A stretch of DNA of 48,030 nt from an uncultured Alphaproteobacteria bacterium (GCA_902586695.1 CACIIL010000007.1:1-48030); one strand, 5' to 3'. Positions 34,691 through 44,895 are shown, counted from the stretch's first letter. Numbers and translations: made by a program. The notes: a model not told the origin generated them from the sequence alone.

Positions 34691-37600
34691 TTTCGTTAAA
34701 GATTGGCAAAAAAACATGAAAATACTAAAAAAAAATCATGTTTATAAAGAATTAGATGAACATTCTTCCTGTGGCGTTGGATTAATTGCATCTCTCGATG
34801 GAAGTTATAAGCGAGAAATTGTTGAGATGGGTGTTCAAGCACTCAAAGTTTTGTATCATAGAGGGGCTGTTGATGCAGATGGAAAAACTGGTGATGGCGC
34901 AGGTATACAACTTAGTATACCTCAAGAATTTTTTAGAGAGAAAATAGAACGAACTGGTAATAAATCAAATGATCTTCCATTTGCAGTTGGAATGATATTT
35001 CTTCCTCGCACAGATTTTGTTTCACAAGAAAAATCAAGAACTATAGTTGAGTCTGAAATTATAAAAGAAGGATTGAAAATTTATGGATGGCGTCATGTTC
35101 CTATTAATTCCTCGATTATTGGAGATAAAGCTAAAGCAACACGACCAGAAATTGAACAAATACTTATTGGTAACGATACAATTCATGATGAAAAAGAATT
35201 TGATAACCTACTTTATATAATTCGAAGAAGAATTGAAAAAGAGATCAGAAAAAGCAACATCAGTAATTTTTATATTTGCTCCCTTTCTTGTCAGTCAATT
35301 GTTTATAAGGGAATGTTTTTAGCAGAACAGTTATCAAATTTTTATCCAGATATTCAAAATGAAAAATTTGTTTCACGCTTTGCCGTTTATCATCAACGTT
35401 ACTCTACAAACACTTTTCCTACTTGGCCTTTAGCTCAGCCTTTTCGTGTAATTGCACATAACGGTGAAATTAATACCCTTAAAGGAAATAAGAATTGGAT
35501 GGCTGCACACGAACCAAGGTTAGTGCATGAGAATTTTGGTGATTCAATTGAAGATTTAAAACCAGTTATTGATGATGATGCTTCTGACTCGGCTGCTTTG
35601 GACTCCACGATTGAGTTATTAGTTAAATCAAACAAATCATTACCGATGGCTAAAATATTAACGATACCAGAAGCTTGGTCACACCGTAGAGATTTTTCGC
35701 AAAAACTTAAAAACTTATATGCCTATGCAACAGCAGTGATGGAAGCATGGGATGGACCAGCTGCTATTTGTGGTGCACACGGTGATTGGGCAATTGCTGG
35801 TATGGATAGAAATGGGTTAAGACCAATAAGGTACACACTCACTTCTGAATATCTTATAGCGGGTTCCGAGACTGGCATGGTAGTGTTGCCGGAAGATCAG
35901 ATTGTTGAAAAGGGACGTGTTGGACCAGGTCAGATGATTGCAATTAATTTTACTGAAAAGAAATTTTATTCTGATTTTGAGATTAAAAAACATTTATCGG
36001 AGAATAAACCTTTTGGTAATTGGACTAAAAATATTACTCACATTGATAAGTTAGTAAAATCAGTTGATGAGGAACTTAGAGATATTGATGGTCAAGATTT
36101 AAGAAAAAGAATGTCCTCTTTTGATTGGTCTATGGAAGATATCGAACTCATACTTCATCCTATGATTATAGAGCAAAAAGAAGCAATAGGTTCTATGGGA
36201 GATGACTCACCTTTAGCGGTTCTGTCAAAAAAATATCGAGGTTTACATCACTTCTTTAGACAAAATTTTAGTCAAGTAACAAACCCCCCTGTTGACTCAC
36301 TAAGGGAGAGAGTGGTTATGTCTCTTAGAACTAGAATTGGAAATCTAAGTAACATTCTTGATGAAGATGAAAAACAATGTGATCACTTACAACTCAATTC
36401 ACCAGTACTCTCCATTAATCAATTTAAAACGATGAGACAGTACATGAAAGACACTGTTAAAATTTTAGATACAACAATGGATCTAATAGATGGAAAAAAC
36501 ACCTTTGAAATAAAATTACTTGAGCTTAATAAACAAGCAGAAGAAGCGGTAAGAGAAGGATATGTGCATATTATATTAAGTGATAAGAATTTATCAAAAG
36601 ATAGAGTTGCCTTACCAATGATATTGGCAACAAGTTCTGTTCACTCGCATCTTATTCGCCAAAATCTTCGAACTTTTATATCCTTAAATATTCAATCAGC
36701 TGAATGTTTAGATGTTCATTATTTTGCGGTGTTAATTGGGGTGGGTGCAACGAGTGTAAATGCATATGTTGCACAACAAGCAATTGCAGAGCGTCATAAA
36801 AAAGGATTGTTTGGATCTTTATCCTATGAACAGTGTGTTGAGAGATATATTAAATCTATTAATAATGGTTTGCTCAAAGTAATGAGTAAAATGGGTATCT
36901 CGGTAATTAATTCATACAGAGGCGGTTGTAATTTCGAAGCTATTGGCTTGAGTCGTACTTTAATGAGTAAATTCTTTCCATCTATGAGCTCTAAAATCTC
37001 AGGAATAGGACTAGCTGGAATTGAAAAGCGTTCTCTAGAAGCACACACGAAAGCTTTTGATGAACAGGTAACAACACTACCTGTGGGGGGGTTCTATCGA
37101 TATAGATTTGGTGGTGAACAACATGCATTTGAAGCAAAGTCCATTCATATGTTGCAATCAGCAGTGGGAAATAATAATTATTCTTTATTTAAAAAATATT
37201 CACAAATGATTGATGATATGCCACCAATCAATATCCGTGATTTACTGGGGTATAAAACAAATAACAAACCAACTAATTTAACTGAAGTAGAGTCAGCGCA
37301 AGAAATACGAAAATGTTTAGTGGCTCCCGGTATTTCACTTGGTGCTCTAAGTCCTGAAGCTCATGAGACTTTATCCATAGCAATGAACCGTATTGGTGCG
37401 AAGTCAGATTCAGGTGAGGGCGGTGAGGATGCAAACCGCTTTAGATTAAAAGCAAACGGTGATAACCCTTCTTCAAGAATAAAACAAATTGCAAGCGGAC
37501 GTTTTGGTGTAACCGCAGAATATTTAAATAATTGTGAAGAAATCGAAATCAAAGTTGCTCAAGGCGCAAAACCAGGAGAGGGTGGTCAATTACCAGGAGG

Positions 37601-39197
37601 AAAAGTAACTGAACTAATTGCTAAACTCAGACACTCAACAAAAGGAGTAACACTTATTAGTCCGCCACCGCATCATGATATTTATTCTATCGAAGATCTT
37701 GCTCAATTAATTTACGACTTAAAACAAATAAATCCAAAAGCAAAAGTGTGCGTTAAACTCGTTGCACAGTCTGGTATTGGAACAGTTGCAGCAGGTGTAG
37801 CGAAAGCAAAAGCTGATACGATACTTATTTCGGGTCATAATGGCGGTACAGGTGCTAGTCCGCAAACAAGTATCAAGTATGCAGGTCTTCCTTGGGAGCT
37901 TGGTTTAAGTGAAGTTCATCAAGTGCTCTCTTTAAACAATCTACGAGATAAAGTTATTTTACGAACAGATGGTGGTCTCAAAACTGGAAAAGATATCATA
38001 ATTGCAGCAATGCTCGGTGCTGAAGAATATGGAATTGGAACAGCAAGTTTAGTTGCTATGGGATGTATTATGGTTAGACAATGTCATTCAAATACATGCC
38101 CTGTAGGTGTGTGTTCACAAGATGAAAAATTAAGAGAAAAATTTATGGGGACACCAGAAAAAGTTATTAATCTCTTTACTTATATTGCTGAAGAAGTTCG
38201 TGAAATACTATCCGAGCTTGGCTTTAAAACATTAGAAGAAATTGTTGGAAGAGCCGATTTACTCTACCAAGTAAGTAGAGGAAGTGCTGATCTAGATGAC
38301 TTAGATCTAAATCCAATTATTCAAACAATTGATTCATCAATTGGTGATTATAAAGTTAAAAAAGATAATATTAACAAAGTTGCTGATAGTTTAGATCTTA
38401 AAATGATTGAAGATTTAAAACTTTTTTTTGAGTCAGGACAAAAAACTCAACTAAGTTATAATATCAAAAATACTGACCGTGCTCTTGGAACGAGATTAGC
38501 ATCTGAAATTACAACGAAAATTGGGATGAATAAATTAGAAGATGATCAAGTTATCATCAATCTAAATGGTTCAGCAGGCCAATCCCTTGGTGCCTTTAGT
38601 GTTAAAGGCACAACATTAAAAATACAAGGTGATGCAAATGACTATGTTGGAAAAGGACTATCTGGTGGAAAAATTATAATTACTCCATCAGAGACGTCAT
38701 CTCTTCAAACAAACAAAAATGTAATCATTGGTAACACGGTTCTTTATGGTGCTACAAAAGGCATCTTGTATGCAGCAGGAATTGCAGGAGATCGTTTTGC
38801 AGTGAGAAATTCTGGAGCTCATGCAGTCATTGAAGGATGCGGTGACAATGGATGTGAATATATGACAGGCGGAAGTGTTGTTATTTTAGGTGAAGTTGGA
38901 AATAACTTTGGTGCAGGAATGACTGGAGGAATGGCTTTCGCGTTTGATAAAGAAGGAACCCTTCCGCTTAAAATAAATCTTGATGATGTGTTCTACCAAC
39001 AACAAATGACACCATACTGGGAAGATGTTTTAAAAAATAAAATTACAACATACTTCAATGAAACGAATTCGCAGCATGCAAAAGACATTCTTGGAAACTG
39101 GGATAGAGATAAATACCTATTTTGGCAAATTATTCCAAAAGAGATGGTGAATAAGTTTGAACAACCAGTTCTTGTTGAAACATCTAAAACGGCTTAA
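34683..39197 (+). CDS. gltB: Glutamate synthase, large subunit
   Basis: This subunit makes glutamate from glutamine and 2-oxoglutarate. With the ATG at 34683 it is 1504 residues, with a 29-residue propeptide before the catalytic Cys30 (DEHSSCGVG) of the Ntn glutaminase domain. The FMN barrel follows (SGHNGGTGASPQTSIKYAG, the 3Fe-4S cysteines in CIMVRQCHSNTCPVGVC), then the GXGXG beta-helix domain (DNGCEYMTGGSVVILG). The frame is open further up to 34545, but that part lies within gltD and has no family match. glmS begins 11 bp after the stop. Confidence 0.97.
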   Translation: MNNFVKDWQKNMKILKKNHVYKELDEHSSCGVGLIASLDGSYKREIVEMGVQALKVLYHRGAVDADGKTGDGAGIQLSIPQEFFREKIERTGNKSNDLPFAVGMIFLPRTDFVSQEKSRTIVESEIIKEGLKIYGWRHVPINSSIIGDKAKATRPEIEQILIGNDTIHDEKEFDNLLYIIRRRIEKEIRKSNISNFYICSLSCQSIVYKGMFLAEQLSNFYPDIQNEKFVSRFAVYHQRYSTNTFPTWPLAQPFRVIAHNGEINTLKGNKNWMAAHEPRLVHENFGDSIEDLKPVIDDDASDSAALDSTIELLVKSNKSLPMAKILTIPEAWSHRRDFSQKLKNLYAYATAVMEAWDGPAAICGAHGDWAIAGMDRNGLRPIRYTLTSEYLIAGSETGMVVLPEDQIVEKGRVGPGQMIAINFTEKKFYSDFEIKKHLSENKPFGNWTKNITHIDKLVKSVDEELRDIDGQDLRKRMSSFDWSMEDIELILHPMIIEQKEAIGSMGDDSPLAVLSKKYRGLHHFFRQNFSQVTNPPVDSLRERVVMSLRTRIGNLSNILDEDEKQCDHLQLNSPVLSINQFKTMRQYMKDTVKILDTTMDLIDGKNTFEIKLLELNKQAEEAVREGYVHIILSDKNLSKDRVALPMILATSSVHSHLIRQNLRTFISLNIQSAECLDVHYFAVLIGVGATSVNAYVAQQAIAERHKKGLFGSLSYEQCVERYIKSINNGLLKVMSKMGISVINSYRGGCNFEAIGLSRTLMSKFFPSMSSKISGIGLAGIEKRSLEAHTKAFDEQVTTLPVGGFYRYRFGGEQHAFEAKSIHMLQSAVGNNNYSLFKKYSQMIDDMPPINIRDLLGYKTNNKPTNLTEVESAQEIRKCLVAPGISLGALSPEAHETLSIAMNRIGAKSDSGEGGEDANRFRLKANGDNPSSRIKQIASGRFGVTAEYLNNCEEIEIKVAQGAKPGEGGQLPGGKVTELIAKLRHSTKGVTLISPPPHHDIYSIEDLAQLIYDLKQINPKAKVCVKLVAQSGIGTVAAGVAKAKADTILISGHNGGTGASPQTSIKYAGLPWELGLSEVHQVLSLNNLRDKVILRTDGGLKTGKDIIIAAMLGAEEYGIGTASLVAMGCIMVRQCHSNTCPVGVCSQDEKLREKFMGTPEKVINLFTYIAEEVREILSELGFKTLEEIVGRADLLYQVSRGSADLDDLDLNPIIQTIDSSIGDYKVKKDNINKVADSLDLKMIEDLKLFFESGQKTQLSYNIKNTDRALGTRLASEITTKIGMNKLEDDQVIINLNGSAGQSLGAFSVKGTTLKIQGDANDYVGKGLSGGKIIITPSETSSLQTNKNVIIGNTVLYGATKGILYAAGIAGDRFAVRNSGAHAVIEGCGDNGCEYMTGGSVVILGEVGNNFGAGMTGGMAFAFDKEGTLPLKINLDDVFYQQQMTPYWEDVLKNKITTYFNETNSQHAKDILGNWDRDKYLFWQIIPKEMVNKFEQPVLVETSKTA

Positions 39198-39208
39198 TCA
39201 AAATAAGT

Positions 39209-41023
39209 ATGTGCGGTATTGTAGGTATAACTAGGGAAACAGACTGTGTATCTGAAATTATATCAGGTTTGCAGGCATTAGAGTACAGAGGATATGACTC
39301 CTCAGGTATAGCTTGTAGCATTAACAATAATTTAAATTATAAAAAGAGTGTTGGAAAAATCTCTAATTTAATTCATGAATTAAATCTCGACAAATTACAA
39401 GGAAATACCTCTATTGCTCATACCCGCTGGGCAACTCATGGAAAACCAAGTAAAGTAAATGCTCACCCTTTTGTAAAAGAAAATTGTGCTTTAGTTCATA
39501 ATGGTATTGTAGAAAATTATGATGATCTAATTAAATTATTTTCTTTAGATGCAAATAAATTAGAGTCTGATACTGATACTGAAGTCGTTGCTGCAATATA
39601 TTCAAAACTATTAACCCAATATGAACCTTTAGATGCTTTGATAAAATTAACAAATAAAATTCAAGGTACATATGCCTTCGCCTTTTTGGTTAAGGGATCA
39701 GATTCTATTTATGCAGTTAGAAAGGGAAGCCCCCTTGTAATAGGAATATCTGATGAGTCAAAATCTATAAGTTCTGATATACTAGGATTACCAAATTCAG
39801 TAACGCAGACAATTTTTCTTGAAGAAAATGATTTTGTTGAAATTAATTCCTCCTCTTGTTCAATATATAATAAGCAAGGTAGGCAAGTAGATCGCAGAAT
39901 ACATCCTCATGTAAGTACAAATGATTTTAACACTAAAGGAAAGTTTAAGCACTTTATGCAAAAAGAAATATACCATCAACCAAGTAGCATAGAAGATACT
40001 GTTTTAAATTATTGTGATAAAAAAACCAATAAGGTTCTACTTCCAAGATATGATGTAGACTTTAATCAGGTTCCACATATACACCTTGTAGCTTGCGGTA
40101 CTGCATATCATGCCTGTTTGATTGCGAAATATTGGTTTGAAGAATTTGCTAACCTTCATACCTCAATTGATATTGGATCTGAATATAGATATAGAAAAGA
40201 TTGGATAGATAAAGAATCTGTAGGTCTTGTGGTGTCTCAATCTGGTGAAACAATGGACACCTTTGAGTGTTTGAAAAAATTTAAACAAAAAGAATTATAT
40301 ACTATCTCCATAATCAATGTGCTTAAGAGTAGTATTGCAAGAGAGTCAGATTATATTCTTCCAACGATTTCAGGACCTGAAATTGGTGTTGCATCAACAA
40401 AAGCATTTACATCTCAATTACTTGTTTTGGCTTTACTAGCCCTACATATTCGACAGGAAAAAAATATTTATGATGAAAAAGATAAATTGATATTTCAATC
40501 ATTATTTGATTTACCTAAAATTATTCAACAAGTTTTGGAGCAAAATTCGTTTATTGAAACTGTAGGGAAAACTTTAAGAGATACTAAAAGTATTTTTTAT
40601 ATTGGTAGAGGCACAATGTATCCTCTAGCTCTGGAAGGTGCTTTAAAATTAAAAGAGATAACTTATAAACATTGTGAAGGATATGCTGCGGGTGAGTTAA
40701 AGCATGGACCTCTCGCTCTAATTGATAAGGATATAGCGGTGATTGCCTTAGCTCCTTATAATGATAACTTCTCCAAACTTTTATCAAATATTCAGGAAAT
40801 AAAAGCTAGGGAGGGTAAAGTAATTTTAATTACTGATAAGCTAGGTGCAAATAAAGCTCAAAAATATTGTGAAGAAGTTATTATTTTACCAGAAACCAAT
40901 AGTATAACTTCAGCTATTATTTATTCTATTCCAATCCAACTAATTGCTTATCACTTAGGATCAGCCCTTGGCACTGATATTGATCAACCTCGTAATCTTG
41001 CAAAATCTGTTACTGTAGAATGA
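39209..41023 (+). CDS. glmS: Glutamine-fructose-6-phosphate aminotransferase
   Basis: This 604-residue enzyme makes glucosamine 6-phosphate, entering peptidoglycan and LPS synthesis. The glutaminase domain begins MCGIVGI with Cys2 as nucleophile and includes EYRGYDSSGIA and TRWATHGKPS. Two SIS domains follow (ACGTAYHACLIAKYW, VVSQSGETMDTFE, IGRGTMYPLALEGALKLKE), and the end is DQPRNLAKSVTVE. It follows gltB by 11 bp, so no glmS ribozyme can be present in front of it. Its stop directly abuts the stop of the convergent hydrolase gene. Confidence 0.98.
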   Translation: MCGIVGITRETDCVSEIISGLQALEYRGYDSSGIACSINNNLNYKKSVGKISNLIHELNLDKLQGNTSIAHTRWATHGKPSKVNAHPFVKENCALVHNGIVENYDDLIKLFSLDANKLESDTDTEVVAAIYSKLLTQYEPLDALIKLTNKIQGTYAFAFLVKGSDSIYAVRKGSPLVIGISDESKSISSDILGLPNSVTQTIFLEENDFVEINSSSCSIYNKQGRQVDRRIHPHVSTNDFNTKGKFKHFMQKEIYHQPSSIEDTVLNYCDKKTNKVLLPRYDVDFNQVPHIHLVACGTAYHACLIAKYWFEEFANLHTSIDIGSEYRYRKDWIDKESVGLVVSQSGETMDTFECLKKFKQKELYTISIINVLKSSIARESDYILPTISGPEIGVASTKAFTSQLLVLALLALHIRQEKNIYDEKDKLIFQSLFDLPKIIQQVLEQNSFIETVGKTLRDTKSIFYIGRGTMYPLALEGALKLKEITYKHCEGYAAGELKHGPLALIDKDIAVIALAPYNDNFSKLLSNIQEIKAREGKVILITDKLGANKAQKYCEEVIILPETNSITSAIIYSIPIQLIAYHLGSALGTDIDQPRNLAKSVTVE

Positions 41024-41776
41024 TTATTTTTTTAAATGTCTAATATAATCTATTGATTGTGTAATCATTTTTAAATCAGTTTCAGTGGATAGACGGTGAT
41101 CACTTTCTTTGAGATAAATAATGTTAACATTTTTACCAGTTACTTTTTTAAGTATTTTCCTAGGCACATCTTCATTAACAACGTTATCTTTTAAGCCATG
41201 CATAAGAACAATTGGTTTTGTAAATCGAATTGGTTTTTGAAGAACTCTGTTTTTATCTGCTTCAATGAAAAATTTTTTAGTTAGGTTGTAACTAAAACCA
41301 TTTGAGGTATATTTAGTTATACCTTTAGTAGAAATTTCTTTTTTATTTTTTTTATTTAATGCGTTGTATAAATCTTTTCCAAAATCTGGAGCAGCAGCTA
41401 GACCAATCAATCCTTTTATTCTTTGTGGACGTGCTTTGGCAGCCAACATCATTAACCACCCACCCATACTGCTTCCTATGAGAATTTGAGGTCCTCTAGC
41501 AACATTATCGATAATATCTAATAAGTCTTTTCTCCAATCAGACATAGTAAAATCCTCAAATTTTCCCTCAGATTTGCCGTGTCCTCGGCAATCAAAACGA
41601 ACAAAATTAAGATTGTTTTTCCTGGCATATCGCTCAACGTCACGCGCTTTGCTACCGTTCATATCAGAGAGCAATCCGTGAATAAAAATGATTCCTAATC
41701 TTCTACCTTTTAGCGATTTATAAGCAATTTTATGGTTTTGTTTGTTTTTATAAAAACGCATATTATAGAATACCAA
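41024..41776 (-). CDS. Alpha/beta hydrolase
   Basis: This hydrolase is 250 residues (245 if the second ATG at 41761 is used). It has the oxyanion region FIHGLLSDMNGSKA, DCRGHGKS, the nucleophile elbow GSSMGGWLM, the acid in LMHGLKDNVV and the His in ESDHRL, so the triad looks complete. No signal peptide is seen. The HGL-SDMNG-KA start and short cap resemble serine esterases and thioesterases of the ABHD10-like group; the substrate is unknown. Its 5' end lies only 12-27 bp from the divergent GT4 gene. Confidence 0.8.
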   Translation of the reverse strand: MVFYNMRFYKNKQNHKIAYKSLKGRRLGIIFIHGLLSDMNGSKARDVERYARKNNLNFVRFDCRGHGKSEGKFEDFTMSDWRKDLLDIIDNVARGPQILIGSSMGGWLMMLAAKARPQRIKGLIGLAAAPDFGKDLYNALNKKNKKEISTKGITKYTSNGFSYNLTKKFFIEADKNRVLQKPIRFTKPIVLMHGLKDNVVNEDVPRKILKKVTGKNVNIIYLKESDHRLSTETDLKMITQSIDYIRHLKK

Positions 41777-41788
41777 TATAAACTAATA

Positions 41789-42916
41789 ATGTCATCCTTT
41801 AATCTTGTACAAATAGTTCCCTCTCTTGATTCTGGAGGTGTCGAAAGAGGCACGGTAGATGTGGCTAATTTTTTAGCTCAGAAACAAATTAAGAATTTTA
41901 TTATCACCTCTGGTGGCAAAATGATTAAAGAACTTGATGACAATTTAGTTCATGTTCATCAATTACCTGTATCTAGTAAAAACTTTTTTTCATACCCCTC
42001 AATAGGAAGTAAAATAAATAAATTTATTAAAGCAAATAATATTAATTTAGTACATGTTCGATCTAGAGGTCCTGCTTGGATAATAAATTTAATGTCAAAA
42101 AATAATATTAAAACAATTTCTACTTTTCATAATGTATATGGTGGAAACTCTTTTATTAAAAAAATGTATAATAAGGGATTGTCTAAAATGGATCATCTAA
42201 TTGCAATATCAGATTATGTAAAAGAAACAGTTATACAAAAATATAATATTACTCATAAAAAAATATCAGTCATCAACAGGGGGATTGATACAGAATATTT
42301 TAATCAACCTATCAATAACACCTATAAAGAAGATTTTATAAAAAGACATCAAATTGACAAGTCAAAAAAAATTATTCTTTTTCCTGCAAGACTAACACGT
42401 TGGAAAGGTCAGTTGGAATTTATTGATGTTATAAAAAAAATTACCTCAGAAAGTATTTTAGTTCTTTTTGCTGGAGATACTAAAAATGAGAGTTATACAA
42501 AACAACTCCGTGAAAAAATAAATAAAAGTAATTTAAACGACACCTTCAAAATATTAGGAAGTGTTAACCAAGAGGAGATGCGTCTATTATTTGAAATTGC
42601 AGATTTATCAGTTTCGCTGCCATTGAGAGCTGAAGGTTTTGGCAGAACTATAAGTGAGTCTCTATATTGTGGAACACCGGTCATAGCTTTTAATTACGGC
42701 GGTGCAAAAAATCAGTTAGAGCACTTGAATGATTTTTTTAAATCAACACCACAAGATTATAACAGTTTACCTAACAAAATAGATCTATTATTAAATTTAT
42801 CAGAGGAACAAAAAATTAAAATTCTTCAAAATGCAAAAACAGTCATTGAAAAGAATTTTTCTAGAGAAAATATGGTTAATCAGTATTTAAAATTCTATGA
42901 GTCCACTCAATCCTAA
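41789..42916 (+). CDS. GT4 glycosyltransferase, LPS or surface glycan
   Basis: This GT-B enzyme of about 375 residues has an N-terminal domain that begins LVQIVPSLDSGGVERGTVD, the glycine loop of GT4 enzymes. The C-terminal donor domain has LFPARLTRWKGQLEFID and the EX7E-type motif EGFGRTISESLYCGTPVIAF. The frame opens at 41732 on the other side of the hydrolase start, but the ATG at 41789 fits the family. It is followed by a GT9 gene with a 20-bp overlap. Role in LPS core assembly is inferred from that pairing; the sugar is unknown. Confidence 0.85.
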   Translation: MSSFNLVQIVPSLDSGGVERGTVDVANFLAQKQIKNFIITSGGKMIKELDDNLVHVHQLPVSSKNFFSYPSIGSKINKFIKANNINLVHVRSRGPAWIINLMSKNNIKTISTFHNVYGGNSFIKKMYNKGLSKMDHLIAISDYVKETVIQKYNITHKKISVINRGIDTEYFNQPINNTYKEDFIKRHQIDKSKKIILFPARLTRWKGQLEFIDVIKKITSESILVLFAGDTKNESYTKQLREKINKSNLNDTFKILGSVNQEEMRLLFEIADLSVSLPLRAEGFGRTISESLYCGTPVIAFNYGGAKNQLEHLNDFFKSTPQDYNSLPNKIDLLLNLSEEQKIKILQNAKTVIEKNFSRENMVNQYLKFYESTQS

Positions 42917-43841
42917 AAAAATATTAGTTATAAAACACGGCTCTCTCGGTGATATTATTTTTGCTTTAGAGCCTATCTTAGCTATTCAAAAAAAATTTAA
43001 TAATACAGTTATACATTTAGTCACAGAAGAAAAATTTATTCCTTTTTTTAAAAAGATGAACATGTTTCATCAATTTCTAATAGATAATAGAAAAGGTTTT
43101 TTTGCAACGCTTGTTCTTATTAATAAAATTGTATTTGGGAAATATGATCTAGTAATAGATTTGCAAAATTCAAAAAGAAGTAATCTTTATCATTTTTTTA
43201 TCAATACTTTTTCTAAAGCAAAAATAAATGGTTCGAGAAGCAATGCTCATTATAGATACATTATCCCTTCTCAAGGAACAGAGAGTCCAACGCAGGGTTT
43301 GCTAAATCAATTACATTTATTAGGTATCGAGCAGATTAATCCAAATTTTAGTTGGCTTGAGAATAATCGTGATCTAAATTTTGATAATAAAAATGTCGTA
43401 ATGGTTATTCCAGGTGTATCACAATCAGGTAAATATAAACAATGGGCACCAAGTAAGTTTAAAGAAATTTGTTCTTTTTTAGAAACCAAAGGGTTTCATA
43501 TTTGTTTAGTTGGCACTAAACATGATGCTGAAGCCACCGAACCAATACTAAATCACTGCACAAATATTATAAATTTAATCGATAAATCACCACCTGATGT
43601 TATTTATTCAGCTGCCTGCAAATGTAAGCTTATAATTTCAAATGATACAGGTCCTGGCCACATAGCGGCACTAAGCAATGTTAACACGTTATGGCTTGCT
43701 TTAGATAATCCTATTACAAAAGCAAACTTAAGTTTTAGAAAAAATAGCCATCTTATGCTTAAAAGTTCAATGGACGATTTGAGAGTTGATGAAGTCAAAG
43801 ATAGTTTTTCTAATAATAAGTTACTCGACAAAGTTCAGTAG
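42897..43841 (+). CDS. GT9 (heptosyltransferase-family) glycosyltransferase A
   Basis: This 314-residue GT-B protein begins ILVIKHGSLGDIIFALEPIL, the GDxxxxxP-like acceptor-side motif of the WaaC/WaaF/ADP-heptose transferase family. The C-terminal half has VMVIPGVSQSGKYKQWAP (donor phosphate site), VGTKHDAEATEPIL and LIISNDTGPGHIAAL, the family signature. It probably adds a sugar to the LPS inner core at the inner membrane face. Heptose is not proven, because no heptose synthesis gene is in the window. Its 3' end overlaps the next, opposing GT9 gene by 21 bp. Confidence 0.85.
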   Translation: MSPLNPKKILVIKHGSLGDIIFALEPILAIQKKFNNTVIHLVTEEKFIPFFKKMNMFHQFLIDNRKGFFATLVLINKIVFGKYDLVIDLQNSKRSNLYHFFINTFSKAKINGSRSNAHYRYIIPSQGTESPTQGLLNQLHLLGIEQINPNFSWLENNRDLNFDNKNVVMVIPGVSQSGKYKQWAPSKFKEICSFLETKGFHICLVGTKHDAEATEPILNHCTNIINLIDKSPPDVIYSAACKCKLIISNDTGPGHIAALSNVNTLWLALDNPITKANLSFRKNSHLMLKSSMDDLRVDEVKDSFSNNKLLDKVQ

Positions 43842-44825
43842 TTTTTTATTGATAGCGATATCATTTGTTTCCAAGGCTAGATATTCTTTATTCCAGGGTG
43901 AATATTCTCGCATGATACTTTTTGGTAAATTATCCGAATCATAAATAACACAAAGTTTCGAATTTGTTAGTGATGCAATATGAGTACACCCACTTTCAGG
44001 TGTGATACTATAGTCCGCCTGATTAAGAAGACTTGTCCAGTTTTCAAAATCAAAATTATTACATAATAAAATTTTTTTATTATTGTTGATAAGGTCACTA
44101 GGCTTATCAGTTGAAGAATATAAAGTGAAAATTTTATCAAACTTACTTTTTGTTGTTTCATCAGTTGTTAAATAAATTCTTAAATTTTTATTTTCCAAAG
44201 TCTTTAATAATTCTAAAAAATTATCTTCTTCATAATATTTGTTAATCCATTTTGAGGATAGATGAATGACACAAACTTTTTGATCTTTTTTAATGGTCAA
44301 TGCATTTGTAAATGCAAATTTGGATTCATTATTTTTATCTAAATTAATACCGCTATTTAAAATAACTTCCATCATCATTTTGGTTTGATGGATATCATGA
44401 TTTTCTCTTAATGATTTAAATCGGTTAATTACTTTTGATTGTGAAAAAAATATTTTACTAAAAATGATTTGCCATAATTTACTAAGAAAGTTTGATTTGT
44501 AACGTGACTGTAAAATTAGCGCTGATTTGAATTTGCTTTTTGAGTAATATCCTAGACATAAGCCAAACCAGCTAGGACTAAAAGAAAAGTAATAATCATA
44601 TTTTTCATTTCTAATAGATTTTGTTAATTGTTTGAAAGCTGAATAATTATTTGTTTTTTCATAAGTTTTATTAATCAAATTAGATAATTCACATATTTTT
44701 AAGTTTTTTTTTGAAGCTACTACATCAATACTTGCTTTAGGGTTTTTTTCTTTTATCCCTTGGATGATGGGTAAAGTTAAAATCATATCTCCCATACGAT
44801 CGCTACGTTCTATGCAAATTTTCAT
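43821..44825 (-). CDS. GT9 (heptosyltransferase-family) glycosyltransferase B
   Basis: This 334-residue member of the same family begins ICIERSDRMGDMILTLPIIQGI, with the more typical RxDRxGDxILTLP motif. It has KVCVIHLSSKWINKYYEED and, near the end, DYSITPESGCTHIASLTNSK, which replaces the usual (S/N)D(T/S)GPxH by PESGCTH, a form common in GT9 enzymes. It is distinct from its convergent neighbour and not a recent copy. An LPS core role is inferred. It is transcribed away from infC across a 146-bp gap. Confidence 0.85.
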   Translation of the reverse strand: MKICIERSDRMGDMILTLPIIQGIKEKNPKASIDVVASKKNLKICELSNLINKTYEKTNNYSAFKQLTKSIRNEKYDYYFSFSPSWFGLCLGYYSKSKFKSALILQSRYKSNFLSKLWQIIFSKIFFSQSKVINRFKSLRENHDIHQTKMMMEVILNSGINLDKNNESKFAFTNALTIKKDQKVCVIHLSSKWINKYYEEDNFLELLKTLENKNLRIYLTTDETTKSKFDKIFTLYSSTDKPSDLINNNKKILLCNNFDFENWTSLLNQADYSITPESGCTHIASLTNSKLCVIYDSDNLPKSIMREYSPWNKEYLALETNDIAINKKLLNFVE

Positions 44826-44867
44826 TTTTTTTTACTTATAAATTAACCATTTTTTAAAAAACAGATC

Positions 44868-44895
44868 TTGAATTTAATTTCAATTTCATTATATC
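44868..44895 (+). promoter_or_regulatory. Candidate promoter of the infC-rpmI-rplT-pheST cluster
   Basis: TTGAAT (44868-44873) and TATATC (44890-44895) are separated by 16 bp in the 146-bp gap between the GT9 gene and infC. A T6A6 palindrome (44850-44861) lies just upstream and may act as a bent UP-like element. Initiation near 44902 would give a leader of about 70 nt containing two very short ORFs (44906-44929 and 44931-44966). In such AT-rich DNA promoter-like hexamers arise by chance, so confidence is low. Confidence 0.35.

Noticed and set aside
37083-37091. Run of seven G in gltB, suspected frameshift or phase-variable tract
   Set aside because: The frame stays open and the protein reads LPVGGFYRYRFGG, as expected for GltB, so the run is two Gly codons.
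39198-39208. glmS ribozyme
   Set aside because: Only 11 bp separate gltB and glmS.
41732-41788. N-terminal extension of the GT4 gene overlapping the hydrolase start
   Set aside because: The GT4 domain begins directly after the ATG at 41789; the extension is antisense to hydrolase coding sequence.
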